A DNA stretch of 12,524 nucleotides. Origin: Candidatus Shapirobacteria bacterium. GTDB taxonomy: Bacteria > Patescibacteriota > Microgenomatia > UBA12405. Position numbers and translations under genes: made by a program. The notes beneath the pieces were generated by a model. That model was not told where the DNA came from. It saw only the letters and a program-made list of their open reading frames with translations, and made no database searches. The stretch lies in contig JAQVXB010000010.1 of NCBI GenBank assembly GCA_028709405.1, forward strand, positions 1 to 12,524, read 5' to 3'. How positions within the stretch are numbered: the stretch's first letter is position 1; every line of letters starts with the position of its first letter. This document shows, piece after piece, positions 5,886 to 12,524 of the stretch.

Positions 5886-6302
5886 ATGAACGATGTTCGG
5901 AGATATGCTGATTATGGTGATTATGTTAAGGTTAAAAAGCAAACTTATTTGGCCAATTGGCTAATTGAGAAAGTTGCTCCAATTGTGGCTTTAATAGTCA
6001 TTGTTGGAATTATTTTCTTGGGTTTTGCTTTATCTAATCTTTACGATCACAAAGTATTTCAGACTATTCCTGAAGGGAAAATTACAGTTGTTGAAAGTAA
6101 TAAGACTGTTTTTATTCCCAAGGGAGCCTATGTTTCTGGAGAAGTTCATCTCTATTCATCAAACGATGATGTAGTATTTGATGATACTCTTCCAGAAAAT
6201 CAGCCTTTAAAAGCTGAAGAGCTTGTGAAAACATATGGACGGGTTGTCGTTTATTGGTCTTTAGATCAAAGAGTGGCAGCAGAAAGTATGTTGGACAGTT
6301 AA
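5886..6302 (+). CDS. Single-pass membrane protein of unknown function
   Basis: I do not recognise the family. The 138 residues divide into a charged N-terminal segment (1-28, Arg/Lys/Tyr-rich, probably cytoplasmic), one strong transmembrane helix (~29-53, Val/Ile/Leu/Phe), and an outside domain of about 85 residues. That domain contains a predicted beta stretch, KITVVESNKTVFIPKGAYVS (~65-84), followed by acidic turns and a C-terminal helix. There is no cleavable signal peptide and there are no cysteines. The gene is a stand-alone unit between the rodA and ftsZ blocks and opposite in direction to both, with its own -35/-10, long leader, Shine-Dalgarno and 3' hairpin. That set-up suggests high or specially controlled expression. 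A role in the envelope is plausible from the topology and the neighbours, but it is an inference. Confidence 0.85.
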   Translation: MNDVRRYADYGDYVKVKKQTYLANWLIEKVAPIVALIVIVGIIFLGFALSNLYDHKVFQTIPEGKITVVESNKTVFIPKGAYVSGEVHLYSSNDDVVFDDTLPENQPLKAEELVKTYGRVVVYWSLDQRVAAESMLDS

Positions 6303-6309
6303 TTAAATT

Positions 6310-6365
6310 AGACCGGTGGGTTTACATTTTGCGCAAGCATTTGTGAATTTATCGGTCTTTTTTTT
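6310..6365 (+). terminator. Long hairpin plus T-tract after the membrane-protein gene
   Basis: Bases 6310-6326 pair without interruption with 6342-6358, giving 17 bp including five G-U wobbles. A small TGC-GCAA-GCA tip (6330-6339) carries a GNRA-type tetraloop, and a run of eight T (6358-6365) follows. It acts as an intrinsic terminator for the plus strand. The wobbles become A-C mismatches on the minus strand, and no T-tract follows there, so it should be much weaker as the end of the convergent ftsZ transcript. Confidence 0.85.
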
Positions 6366-7542
6366 ATTTATTTTTTCTTAAAAAGGCAGGAATGTCGTAT
6401 TCATCAACAATATCAATTCCAGCTGGAACTTCTTTGTTATCTAAAAATTCTTTAATTTGATTATCGTTGAGTTCATTAGGATTGGTGACATCTTTGGTTT
6501 CGGAAGTTTGAACTTTATTTGGTTTTGGCAAATTAATTAGGGTAGGTTGTGGTTTTTTTATGTGTTGATAAAGGCTAGCACGACTGGTGTCAAAACCAGT
6601 GGCAATAACCGATATTTTAACTCTGCCTTTAAGATCATTGTCGATGGTGGCTCCGAAAATTATATTAGCGTCAGGAGCTGTTCTTTCAGTGATGGTTTTT
6701 GCTGCTTCTTCAATTTCAGCCATGGTGATATCTGGTCCACCAGTGACATTAATTAAGACTCCTCTGGCTCCTTCAATATTGACTTCAATTAGAGGTGAAT
6801 CAATTGCGTCTTCAACTGCTTTTTGAATTTTATTTTCACCTTCGGCCTCTCCTACTCCCATTAGGGCTGACCCAGCATTACTCATAACGGTTTTTATATC
6901 AGCAAAATCAAGATTGATAAGGCCCGGCACAGTGATTAAATCGGCGATAGCTTTGGTACCTTTGCTTAAAACAGAATCAGCGATTTTGAAAGCCTCTAAA
7001 AGGGTGGCTTTACTATTAACAACTTCCATAACCTTTTGGTTGGGAATCACAATCAAAGTGTCAACATTTTCTCTTAATTGAGAAATACCTTCTTCGGCGT
7101 TGGTCATGCGTCGGGTACCTTCGAATGAAAATGGTTTAGTGACAACACCAATGGTTAAAATACCTAGTTCTTTTTTGGCAATTTGAGCAATAATAGGAGC
7201 AGCACCGGTACAAGTTCCTCCACCCATGCCACCAGTAACAAAAACCATATCAGTTCCTTCTAATACTTCTTTAATTCTTTCTCTTGATTCTTCGGCAGCT
7301 TTTTGACCGATTTGAGGATTACCTCCGGCCCCGAGACCTTTGGTTAATTTTTCACCAATTTGAATTTTGATTGAAGCTTGAGAATTTAATAAAGCTTGAG
7401 AATCGGTATTTACAGAAATAAAATCAACTCCCTTGATGGCATCTTCAGCAATCATTGAGTTTATGGCATTATTACCGCCACCACCAACACCGATGACCTT
7501 TATTTTGGCAAATTGTCCGGTAAGAGTTTTAATTAATCCCAT
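6364..7542 (-). CDS. ftsZ: Cell division protein FtsZ
   Basis: Tubulin-like GTPase that polymerises into the Z-ring at midcell. It has 392 residues, the usual size. The nucleotide-binding start [17 protein letters not shown] lies at ~14-30. The tubulin signature at 107-113 reads GGGTCTG, with Cys111 where most FtsZ have Gly. The [11 protein letters not shown] segment corresponds to the T7 catalytic loop. A variable linker leads to the C-terminal peptide [10 protein letters not shown], the conserved tail that binds FtsA and other partners. It is the last gene of the dcw run, starting 3 nt after the ftsA stop, without Shine-Dalgarno, so translational coupling is likely. It converges on the 138-residue membrane-protein gene. 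Confidence 0.98.
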   Translation of the reverse strand: MGLIKTLTGQFAKIKVIGVGGGGNNAINSMIAEDAIKGVDFISVNTDSQALLNSQASIKIQIGEKLTKGLGAGGNPQIGQKAAEESRERIKEVLEGTDMVFVTGGMGGGTCTGAAPIIAQIAKKELGILTIGVVTKPFSFEGTRRMTNAEEGISQLRENVDTLIVIPNQKVMEVVNSKATLLEAFKIADSVLSKGTKAIADLITVPGLINLDFADIKTVMSNAGSALMGVGEAEGENKIQKAVEDAIDSPLIEVNIEGARGVLINVTGGPDITMAEIEEAAKTITERTAPDANIIFGATIDNDLKGRVKISVIATGFDTSRASLYQHIKKPQPTLINLPKPNKVQTSETKDVTNPNELNDNQIKEFLDNKEVPAGIDIVDEYDIPAFLRKNK

Positions 7543-7545
7543 ATT

Positions 7546-8793
7546 TTAGGGTAAAAGTGGTTCTAATAGGCTTTTTATTTTGCTAAAAAATCCACCCATA
7601 GATACTTTTGGAACTTTAATACTTGCCCCACTACTTTTTTTAGAATTTTTGTTATGAATCATGAGGCCAATGGTACTAGTATAAGCTGGATTGATAATAT
7701 CATCAACTATACCACCAACTTTTGGAGGGTTGGCAATTCTTAAAGGAAGAGGAATTATTTTATTGCAGATTTCTTTAGCATTGACAGTCATAGCTCCACC
7801 ACCAGTTAAAACAATTCCGGCAGGGATAGATTGATGAAAACCACTGGTTTCAATTTGGGAGTAAATTAAACTAAATATTTCTTCTAGTCTAGGTTTGATG
7901 ATGCCATTAATCGCCATTTGAAGGGAAATTTTCTTTTTATCATCAGAGTGAATGTCAAAATGGGACAAATCTACTTCATCTTCAAATTTTTTTGTTTCAG
8001 CTAATTTAGCTAATTTTAATTTTATTTTTTCAGCATCTTCAATAGAAAATCTTAGACCAATGGCAATGTCGTTGGTAACATTATTGGCTCCAACTGGAAT
8101 AACGGAAGAAAAAACAGGTGAACCTTCAATAAAGATGGTTATATTGGTGATACTGCCACCGATATCGACGAGAGCGACACCTAATTCTTTTTCAGTATCA
8201 GTTAAGGCGGCAGTAGCAGTACTAAGACCGGCATAGGTTAAGGATTCAATTTTGACACCAATGTCTTCGAGACATTTTTTGAGGTTTTTTAGGGCGGGAC
8301 TAGAGGCAAGAATTAAGTGAGCCTCAACTTCGAGTCTAATGCCATTCATACCGACAGGGTCGATTACCCCTTCTTGACCATCGACAGTAAATTTTCGTTG
8401 AATAATATGGATTATTTCTTTACCACTGGGCAAAGAAATGGCTTTAGCGGCTTCGGTTACTCGGGTGATATCGTTGATGTCAATTTCACCATTAGGATTA
8501 CTGATAGCAACGACGCCATGGGAATTAATAGATTCAATATGGGGAGCAGAGATGGAAATATGAGCATTGTTTATTTGAAATCCAGCCATTCTTTCGGCAG
8601 ATTCAATACTTTGAGTGATGGTGTGAGAGGCTTGTTCTAGATTAATTATTTGACCTTTTCTAAAACCAAGCGAAGGAATAGATGAAACAGCAACGATATT
8701 AAATTTATCTTCAGTTTCAAAATATTGTCCAACTAGGGTGGTAACTTTTGAGGTGCCGATGTCGATGATATTAATTATTTTTGAATGTTGCAT
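7546..8793 (-). CDS. ftsA: Cell division protein FtsA
   Basis: Actin-like ATPase that tethers FtsZ to the membrane and recruits later divisome proteins. It has 415 residues. The phosphate-1 motif is NIIDIGTSKV (~8-17), the phosphate-2 motif is VALVDIGGSITNITIF (around residue 200), and the adenosine motif is GIVLTGGGA (around residue 328). The C-terminus GGFFSKIKSLLEPLLP (~400-415) is a clear amphipathic membrane-targeting helix. The start overlaps the end of the ftsQ-like gene by 23 nt, and ftsZ follows after 3 nt: the classical ftsQ-ftsA-ftsZ order. Confidence 0.97.
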   Translation of the reverse strand: MQHSKIINIIDIGTSKVTTLVGQYFETEDKFNIVAVSSIPSLGFRKGQIINLEQASHTITQSIESAERMAGFQINNAHISISAPHIESINSHGVVAISNPNGEIDINDITRVTEAAKAISLPSGKEIIHIIQRKFTVDGQEGVIDPVGMNGIRLEVEAHLILASSPALKNLKKCLEDIGVKIESLTYAGLSTATAALTDTEKELGVALVDIGGSITNITIFIEGSPVFSSVIPVGANNVTNDIAIGLRFSIEDAEKIKLKLAKLAETKKFEDEVDLSHFDIHSDDKKKISLQMAINGIIKPRLEEIFSLIYSQIETSGFHQSIPAGIVLTGGGAMTVNAKEICNKIIPLPLRIANPPKVGGIVDDIINPAYTSTIGLMIHNKNSKKSSGASIKVPKVSMGGFFSKIKSLLEPLLP

Positions 8794-9154
8794 ATGGATG
8801 GTTGATGCTTAAATCAACTAATTGCAGTTGTTTATTATTAATTTTAGCTGTTTTTAAAATTTCTTGTAAAGAAGTAATTTGCCAATAGGGATTTTTTTGG
8901 GTTGATAAGATAATTTTAATTGGGTTGTTACTTTCATTAATTATATAGAATTCGAATTGATTTTGATAATCCCTAATGGTAGTTTTGGCAATTTCTATTT
9001 TGGCTGTTTTTAAACCGTGTTCCAATTGGAGATAAAAATTATTTTTAGGAGAATTCGGATCAACTTTTTCTTGGGAAAAAATAGTTAGAGAATAGGCAGA
9101 AAAAGATAATGAGAGAATAAGAATGATAAATAAAAAAATTTTAAATAATTTCAT
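8771..9154 (-). CDS. Minimal FtsQ/DivIB-like division protein
   Basis: The 127 residues comprise a short basic N-terminus, a transmembrane helix (~5-25) and about 100 outside residues. The C-terminal half follows the pattern of the FtsQ beta domain: a strand (QFEFYIINE), then IKIILST, then a helix (LQEILKTAKI), then LQLVDLSINHPYATF, which resembles the family ending where a strand reads IDLRFxNPxV. FtsQ is normally around 250 residues, with a POTRA domain between the helix and the beta domain. Here that domain seems absent. The position, between murG and ftsA, is exactly that of ftsQ in dcw clusters. It overlaps murG by 14 nt and ftsA by 23 nt. The assignment combines position with weak sequence similarity; a structure prediction would settle it. 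Confidence 0.65.
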   Translation of the reverse strand: MKLFKIFLFIILILSLSFSAYSLTIFSQEKVDPNSPKNNFYLQLEHGLKTAKIEIAKTTIRDYQNQFEFYIINESNNPIKIILSTQKNPYWQITSLQEILKTAKINNKQLQLVDLSINHPYATFKNN

Positions 9155-10280
9155 AAATTAAATTTAAAAATTTTGAATTTTGATTGTCTTTAATGGTTTT
9201 TTTTTCTGTTTTATAAGAAATTAATTTAGTGATTTTTTCTAAAATATTTTTTTCAGTTAGGTTTTTTTCTTCGATAATTTCGGTTAAATTTAGATTTTTT
9301 TCTTTTACCCAAAGAGCATTTAGTAGTTGTTCATTTTGTTGACTAACTTTTAAAGGAATTAAAATTGATTTTTTATTTAAGGCAACAATTTCTTGACTAG
9401 TATTGGCACCAGATCGACTAATAATTATTTCTGATGAATTTAAAATATGACTCATATCATTACTCTCTAAATAATCAAAGGCCAAATAATTATTATATTT
9501 ACTGGTTAATTTTTGAAAAGTGGAAAAATCGTTTTTACCAGTTTGATGAATAATAAAATAATTTTTTAGCTGGGGTAAAATATTTTTTATAATTAAATTA
9601 ATGGTGTGGGAACCTTGATTTCCGGCTGTAATGAAAATTATTTTAGTGGTTATTTTTTTTATTTGGTCCCCTATTTTTGATTTTTGTGGTTTGAAAAGTT
9701 CCTGTCTTAACAAATTACCAGTTACGACTATTTTGTTTTTTGGAAGTTTGTTTTTTTGATGTTGATAATCGAAAGATAGAGCAACTCTATTAACAAAGAG
9801 ACTATTAATTTTGGTGGTTAAACTGTTAGTTAATGTTTGTTCATGGGTAATTGATGGTATTTTTTTAAAAAAAGAAGCAATAATAATTGGGACGGAGACA
9901 TAACCACCAAAAGAGACGACAATGTCTGGGTTTATTTGTTTAATTAATTTAAGGGCAGTAAAAAGAGATTTGGTTGTTTGAGGGAGACCTTTGATGGTGT
10001 TAGGAAGCCAACGACGATCTAGTTTGCCACAATTAAGGGGATAAAATTTTATTCCAATTTTGGGAATTATTTTGGATTCTATCGAAGCAGTTTTGTCGAC
10101 ACTAGAATTATTTTTTCGACCAATGTAATTTATTTGCCAATCAGTTTTTTTATCATTTTTTAGTTGACGGATTAGTTCGAGGGCTGGGGTGAGATGGGTC
10201 CCGGTGATGATGATCGTCTTTTTTATTTTGACTGTGGTCACCCTTTGAGTATAGCAGCATTTTTTGGTTTTTTTCGACAT
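9141..10280 (-). CDS. murG: UDP-GlcNAc:undecaprenyl-PP-MurNAc-pentapeptide GlcNAc transferase MurG
   Basis: GT28 glycosyltransferase that converts lipid I to lipid II at the inner face of the membrane. Motifs, numbered from ATG 10280: TGTHLTPALELI (~26-37), in place of the usual TGGGTGGHxxPAxA; PDIVVSFGGYVSVP (~118-131); HEQ (146-148); ITAGNQGSHTIN (~217-228), equivalent to GGSQGA; the sugar-nucleotide region SRSGANTSQEIVAL (~288-301); and a final QQNEQLLNA (~314-322), where the family usually has NHQ. The start is uncertain: ATG 10280 gives 379 residues and a 128-nt overlap with ftsW, while GTG 10241 removes 13 residues and cuts the overlap to 89 nt. The conserved domain begins only at about residue 19. 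Neither start has a properly spaced Shine-Dalgarno. Confidence 0.92.
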   Translation of the reverse strand: MSKKTKKCCYTQRVTTVKIKKTIIITGTHLTPALELIRQLKNDKKTDWQINYIGRKNNSSVDKTASIESKIIPKIGIKFYPLNCGKLDRRWLPNTIKGLPQTTKSLFTALKLIKQINPDIVVSFGGYVSVPIIIASFFKKIPSITHEQTLTNSLTTKINSLFVNRVALSFDYQHQKNKLPKNKIVVTGNLLRQELFKPQKSKIGDQIKKITTKIIFITAGNQGSHTINLIIKNILPQLKNYFIIHQTGKNDFSTFQKLTSKYNNYLAFDYLESNDMSHILNSSEIIISRSGANTSQEIVALNKKSILIPLKVSQQNEQLLNALWVKEKNLNLTEIIEEKNLTEKNILEKITKLISYKTEKKTIKDNQNSKFLNLIYEII

Positions 10281-11325
10281 TTCTGACTAAACCTATGGCA
10301 ATAAATAGAGTTAAAAGAGAAGAGCCGCCATAAGAAATAAAGGGAAGAGGAACTCCGGTTAAAGGAATAAGAGCGGCAATGGCGGAAATATTAATTAGAC
10401 TTTGGTAGGCAATCCAACAGGCAGTTCCCGAAACTAATAAACTTTGAAATGGATTTTCGATGGTTTGAGAAAATTTTAATAAGTAATTTATTAAGGATAG
10501 ATAAATCAGAAGGACAGCAAAGAGACCAATAAATCCAACTTCTTCTCCTATTACAGCTAAAATCGAGTCAGTCGAAATTTTTGGTAGAAATTTATATTTT
10601 TGGTCTGAATTAGCAAAACCTTTGCCAAAAAGACCTCCAGAAGATAAGGTTAAAAGAATTTGATTACTGTGATAGGAGGATCCTTCTTGATTTTGCTGTG
10701 GTTCTAGAAAGGTTTTAAATCTGGCTGATCGGTATGGTGATAGAAAAATAAGGGGGATACTTAAAAGTAAAATTACACTGACGATTCCGAAAAGTGGAAG
10801 AACATCTCCGCCAGATAAATAATAAATAGATCCAACAATAGCGGAAACTAAAATGGCAGTGCTTAAATTTGGTTCGACAATAATAAGAATAAAAGGGATT
10901 CCGAGATAAAAAATTAGGTTTTTAATATGACGTTTTTCTTCTTTAGAAAAAAGATAGGAAAAATAGATAACTGAAGTTAATTTCAAAATTTCCGACGGTT
11001 GAATACTAGTAAAACCTAAATTAAGCCAACGTCTGGCTCCAAGGGCTTCATTGCCAAGGCCGGGAATTAAAACTAAAACTAAGGCTAAAATAGAGACAAG
11101 ATAGAGAACAAAAGAATATTTTTTAATAGTATCAATTTTGATTTTAGAGGTTACATAAAAAGAAATAGTTCCTAATATTAGCCAAAATAATTGTTTTTTG
11201 ATAAAGAAAAATTTATCACCAATAGTAGAATTAGCTTCACCAAGCGAGGAGATGGAAATAAAAATAAGGCCGACAAAGATTAGACTAAAAACTAAAAATA
11301 GGAGGGGTGATTTAGTTTTTTTCAT
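10153..11325 (-). CDS. ftsW: SEDS septal peptidoglycan glycosyltransferase FtsW
   Basis: Multi-pass lipid II polymerase of the divisome, working with a class B PBP. It has 390 residues and about ten membrane helices. Motifs are GARRWLNLGFTSIQPSEILK (~96-115), the SSGGLFGKGFANS block (~228-240), and PKISTDSILAVIGEE (~248-262), whose Asp253 aligns with the catalytic SEDS Asp. The run LIPLTGVPLPFISYGGSS (~319-336) closes the domain. Two usual residues differ: Ser251 stands where His precedes the T-D pair, and Asn153 replaces the Asp of the PDxGTA box (here EPNLSTA). The C-terminal tail from ~350 is hydrophilic, rich in His, Asp, Ser and Pro, and encoded in the region shared with murG. The stop is TGA directly followed by TAA. 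The gene overlaps the ATP-grasp gene by 14 nt. Confidence 0.95.
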   Translation of the reverse strand: MKKTKSPLLFLVFSLIFVGLIFISISSLGEANSTIGDKFFFIKKQLFWLILGTISFYVTSKIKIDTIKKYSFVLYLVSILALVLVLIPGLGNEALGARRWLNLGFTSIQPSEILKLTSVIYFSYLFSKEEKRHIKNLIFYLGIPFILIIVEPNLSTAILVSAIVGSIYYLSGGDVLPLFGIVSVILLLSIPLIFLSPYRSARFKTFLEPQQNQEGSSYHSNQILLTLSSGGLFGKGFANSDQKYKFLPKISTDSILAVIGEEVGFIGLFAVLLIYLSLINYLLKFSQTIENPFQSLLVSGTACWIAYQSLINISAIAALIPLTGVPLPFISYGGSSLLTLFIAIGLVRNVEKNQKMLLYSKGDHSQNKKDDHHHRDPSHPSPRTNPSTKK

Positions 11326-12436
11326 TTAGTAGGTCTTTAGGAATTGAAAGAGAATGAGGATTTTTTAACAAAGGATAATTAAAATGAATTTTTTTAGAAG
11401 TATTGTTTGTTTTGTTTTTTGGGGTCAATTCTGAACCAATGATTTTGGGATTATCAAATCGTGATTGTTCAAATTTTATATCTATTTGATAATTAATTTT
11501 TAAAAATTCAAGTAAATGAAAATAAAATAAAGGATTAATTTGAAGATTTTTTTCTATTTGAGTGTAAAAGTCGAAAGAGGCGGTTAAGCGAGGGTTGCAT
11601 TCTAAGAGATAGACTCTGTTTTGGTGAACAATAAAATCGAGTCCAAAAAAACCTTTATAACCTATTTCTTTTAAAATAGAACTAAAATTATTAGTAATTT
11701 GCTGAATATTTTTTATTATTTTTAGAGGAGCCATTGATGGCCATTGACGACCAACAGTAGTGAAGGGATTTTGAGTATAAGGTTTGATGCCGGTGTATTG
11801 AAGTGCGGGAGGGCTTTGAATTAAACCAAATTTAGTGAGACAACAATTGTTTAATAAAGAATAAGAAGATTTAAGAAAGGGACTAAATTTAGTAATGACC
11901 TTTGGAGAAATTTTGTTTTTGATTTCATCCCATGATTGACCAAAAAAAGTGCTGTTTCCGGCCCAACCAAAATGAGTTTGAAGAACTAATTTTGATCCAT
12001 AGATTTGTTGATATTTTATAAAGTTTTTTTGAGAAAAAGAATCAATAGAAAAAGGAATAACCGGGAGATTAAATTTTTGACAAAGTTTGGAAAATTTAAT
12101 TTTGTCTTCCAGGAATCGGTTGATTGGTGATGGATTACTAATATTTAACCATTTATATTTTTTACAGATAAAATCGACTTTGGCAGATGGTTTAAATGGA
12201 ATTATGGCTGGAATAAGATTTTTAGACTGAGTTTTTTTTAGAATATAGTTAATAACATTGGGGTTAGATAATAATTTGCCACTATTTTTTTGTTTGATTG
12301 AAGGATAATCTGATAAATAAATTTTTTCGAAATTTTTTAGATGAGGAAGATTTATATCTAGGAATTTATCGACAACAAGAAAAAAGAAAAAATAAGGCGA
12401 GTTGTTAATGATATTTTCTAAATTTATCTTTGACAT
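11312..12436 (-). CDS. ATP-grasp domain protein of unknown substrate
   Basis: The ATP-grasp fold catalyses ATP-dependent ligation of a carboxylate to an amine or similar nucleophile through an acyl-phosphate. The 374 residues show a pre-grasp N-terminal part (1-~105), then NRFLEDKIKFSKLCQKFNLP (~106-125), the usual lid-proximal D-K segment. A glycine-containing loop, LQTHFGWAGNSTFF (~152-165), comes next. The metal and ATP site is at ~262-285, with Asp267 (GLDF), Glu279 and Asn281 (LECNPRL). A Lys/Asn-rich tail follows 330. It is not MurC-F or Ddl: it lacks the Mur ligase P-loop and the Ddl signature. It lies directly upstream of ftsW with a 14-nt overlap and overlaps the partial PLP-type gene by 13 nt, so it is co-transcribed with the dcw genes. 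The substrate cannot be read from the sequence. Confidence 0.85.
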   Translation of the reverse strand: MSKINLENIINNSPYFFFFLVVDKFLDINLPHLKNFEKIYLSDYPSIKQKNSGKLLSNPNVINYILKKTQSKNLIPAIIPFKPSAKVDFICKKYKWLNISNPSPINRFLEDKIKFSKLCQKFNLPVIPFSIDSFSQKNFIKYQQIYGSKLVLQTHFGWAGNSTFFGQSWDEIKNKISPKVITKFSPFLKSSYSLLNNCCLTKFGLIQSPPALQYTGIKPYTQNPFTTVGRQWPSMAPLKIIKNIQQITNNFSSILKEIGYKGFFGLDFIVHQNRVYLLECNPRLTASFDFYTQIEKNLQINPLFYFHLLEFLKINYQIDIKFEQSRFDNPKIIGSELTPKNKTNNTSKKIHFNYPLLKNPHSLSIPKDLLNEKN

Positions 12437-12524
12437 CCGGTAAGAATTATAACTGGGTAATCACCGACATTGAAATTACTTTTGATAGCTTTTTTGTAAG
12501 CGGCATAAGCCATGGCTCCTTCTA
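12424..12524 (-). CDS. C-terminal end of a PLP-dependent threonine-synthase-like enzyme (partial)
   Basis: Only the last 32 codons and the TAA stop (12426-12424) lie in the window; the gene continues beyond 12524. The visible pattern is an EGAMAYAAYKKAI segment followed by GDYPVIILTGCQR and the stop. It resembles the C-terminus of fold-type II PLP enzymes such as threonine synthase, where E-x-A-x-x-x-A-A-x-K precedes V-V-x-L-T-G. The stop lies 13 nt inside the ATP-grasp gene, so the two are translationally linked. The assignment rests on a short stretch and could be another fold-type II enzyme. Confidence 0.5.
   Translation of the reverse strand, partial: EGAMAYAAYKKAIKSNFNVGDYPVIILTGCQR

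Noticed and set aside
6547..6826. Two overlapping plus-strand open frames antisense to ftsZ.
   Set aside because: Complement of conserved FtsZ coding sequence; neither has promoter or ribosome binding site.
7952..8640. Plus-strand open frames (7952-8236, 8317-8640) antisense to ftsA.
   Set aside because: Shadows of the FtsA coding frame with no support of their own.

Overview
The window is AT-rich bacterial chromosome carrying a compact cell-envelope and division neighbourhood. The content best fits a member of the Candidate Phyla Radiation (Patescibacteria), possibly a Microgenomates-like lineage. This is inferred from four things: very tight gene packing with overlapping starts and stops, a MurG with a shortened glycine loop, an FtsQ-like protein reduced to about half the usual size, and a secreted lipase-like protein typical of accessory content. 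The standard genetic code fits: TGG encodes Trp, and TGA and TAA both act as stops. No database search was possible, so the lineage is a judgement from gene style.

Layout, left to right. (1) Positions 19-2439 (+): a large secreted LCAT-like alpha/beta hydrolase with an N-terminal jelly-roll domain; its last eight codons run antisense into a tRNA-Val(CAC) gene (2413-2486, -). (2) Positions 2540-3130 (+): signal peptidase I, divergent from the tRNA and ending tail to tail with parB. (3) A minus-strand block: rodA (5672-4677), then rplU, rpmA and parB (4637-3127); rplU has its own strong promoter just past the rodA stop. (4) Positions 5717-6365 (+): an isolated unit made of a strong promoter, a ~130-nt structured leader, a 138-residue single-pass membrane protein of unknown function, and a long hairpin with a T-tract. 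(5) Positions 12524-6364 (-): a division and cell-wall (dcw) run in the order PLP-enzyme C-terminus (partial), ATP-grasp protein, ftsW, murG, ftsQ-like, ftsA, ftsZ. Successive genes overlap or nearly touch, so it reads as one operon.

How the genes fit together: MurG makes lipid II, FtsW and RodA are SEDS glycan polymerases for septal and lateral wall, FtsZ/FtsA/FtsQ-like build and anchor the divisome, ParB serves chromosome segregation, and LepB processes exported proteins such as the lipase. The ATP-grasp and PLP enzymes at the head of the dcw run are of unknown role.

Regulation visible in the sequence: four genes (the hydrolase, lepB, rplU, rodA) have a TATAAT-like -10 box only 6-11 nt before the start codon, which predicts leaderless or nearly leaderless mRNAs. 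Only the 138-residue membrane protein has a clear Shine-Dalgarno and a long leader, which sets it apart as a distinctly regulated, probably strongly expressed gene. There is no gene-free stretch longer than 300 bases; the longest, 5673-5885, holds the divergent rodA/membrane-protein promoters and the leader. No CRISPR array, insertion sequence or prophage gene was seen.
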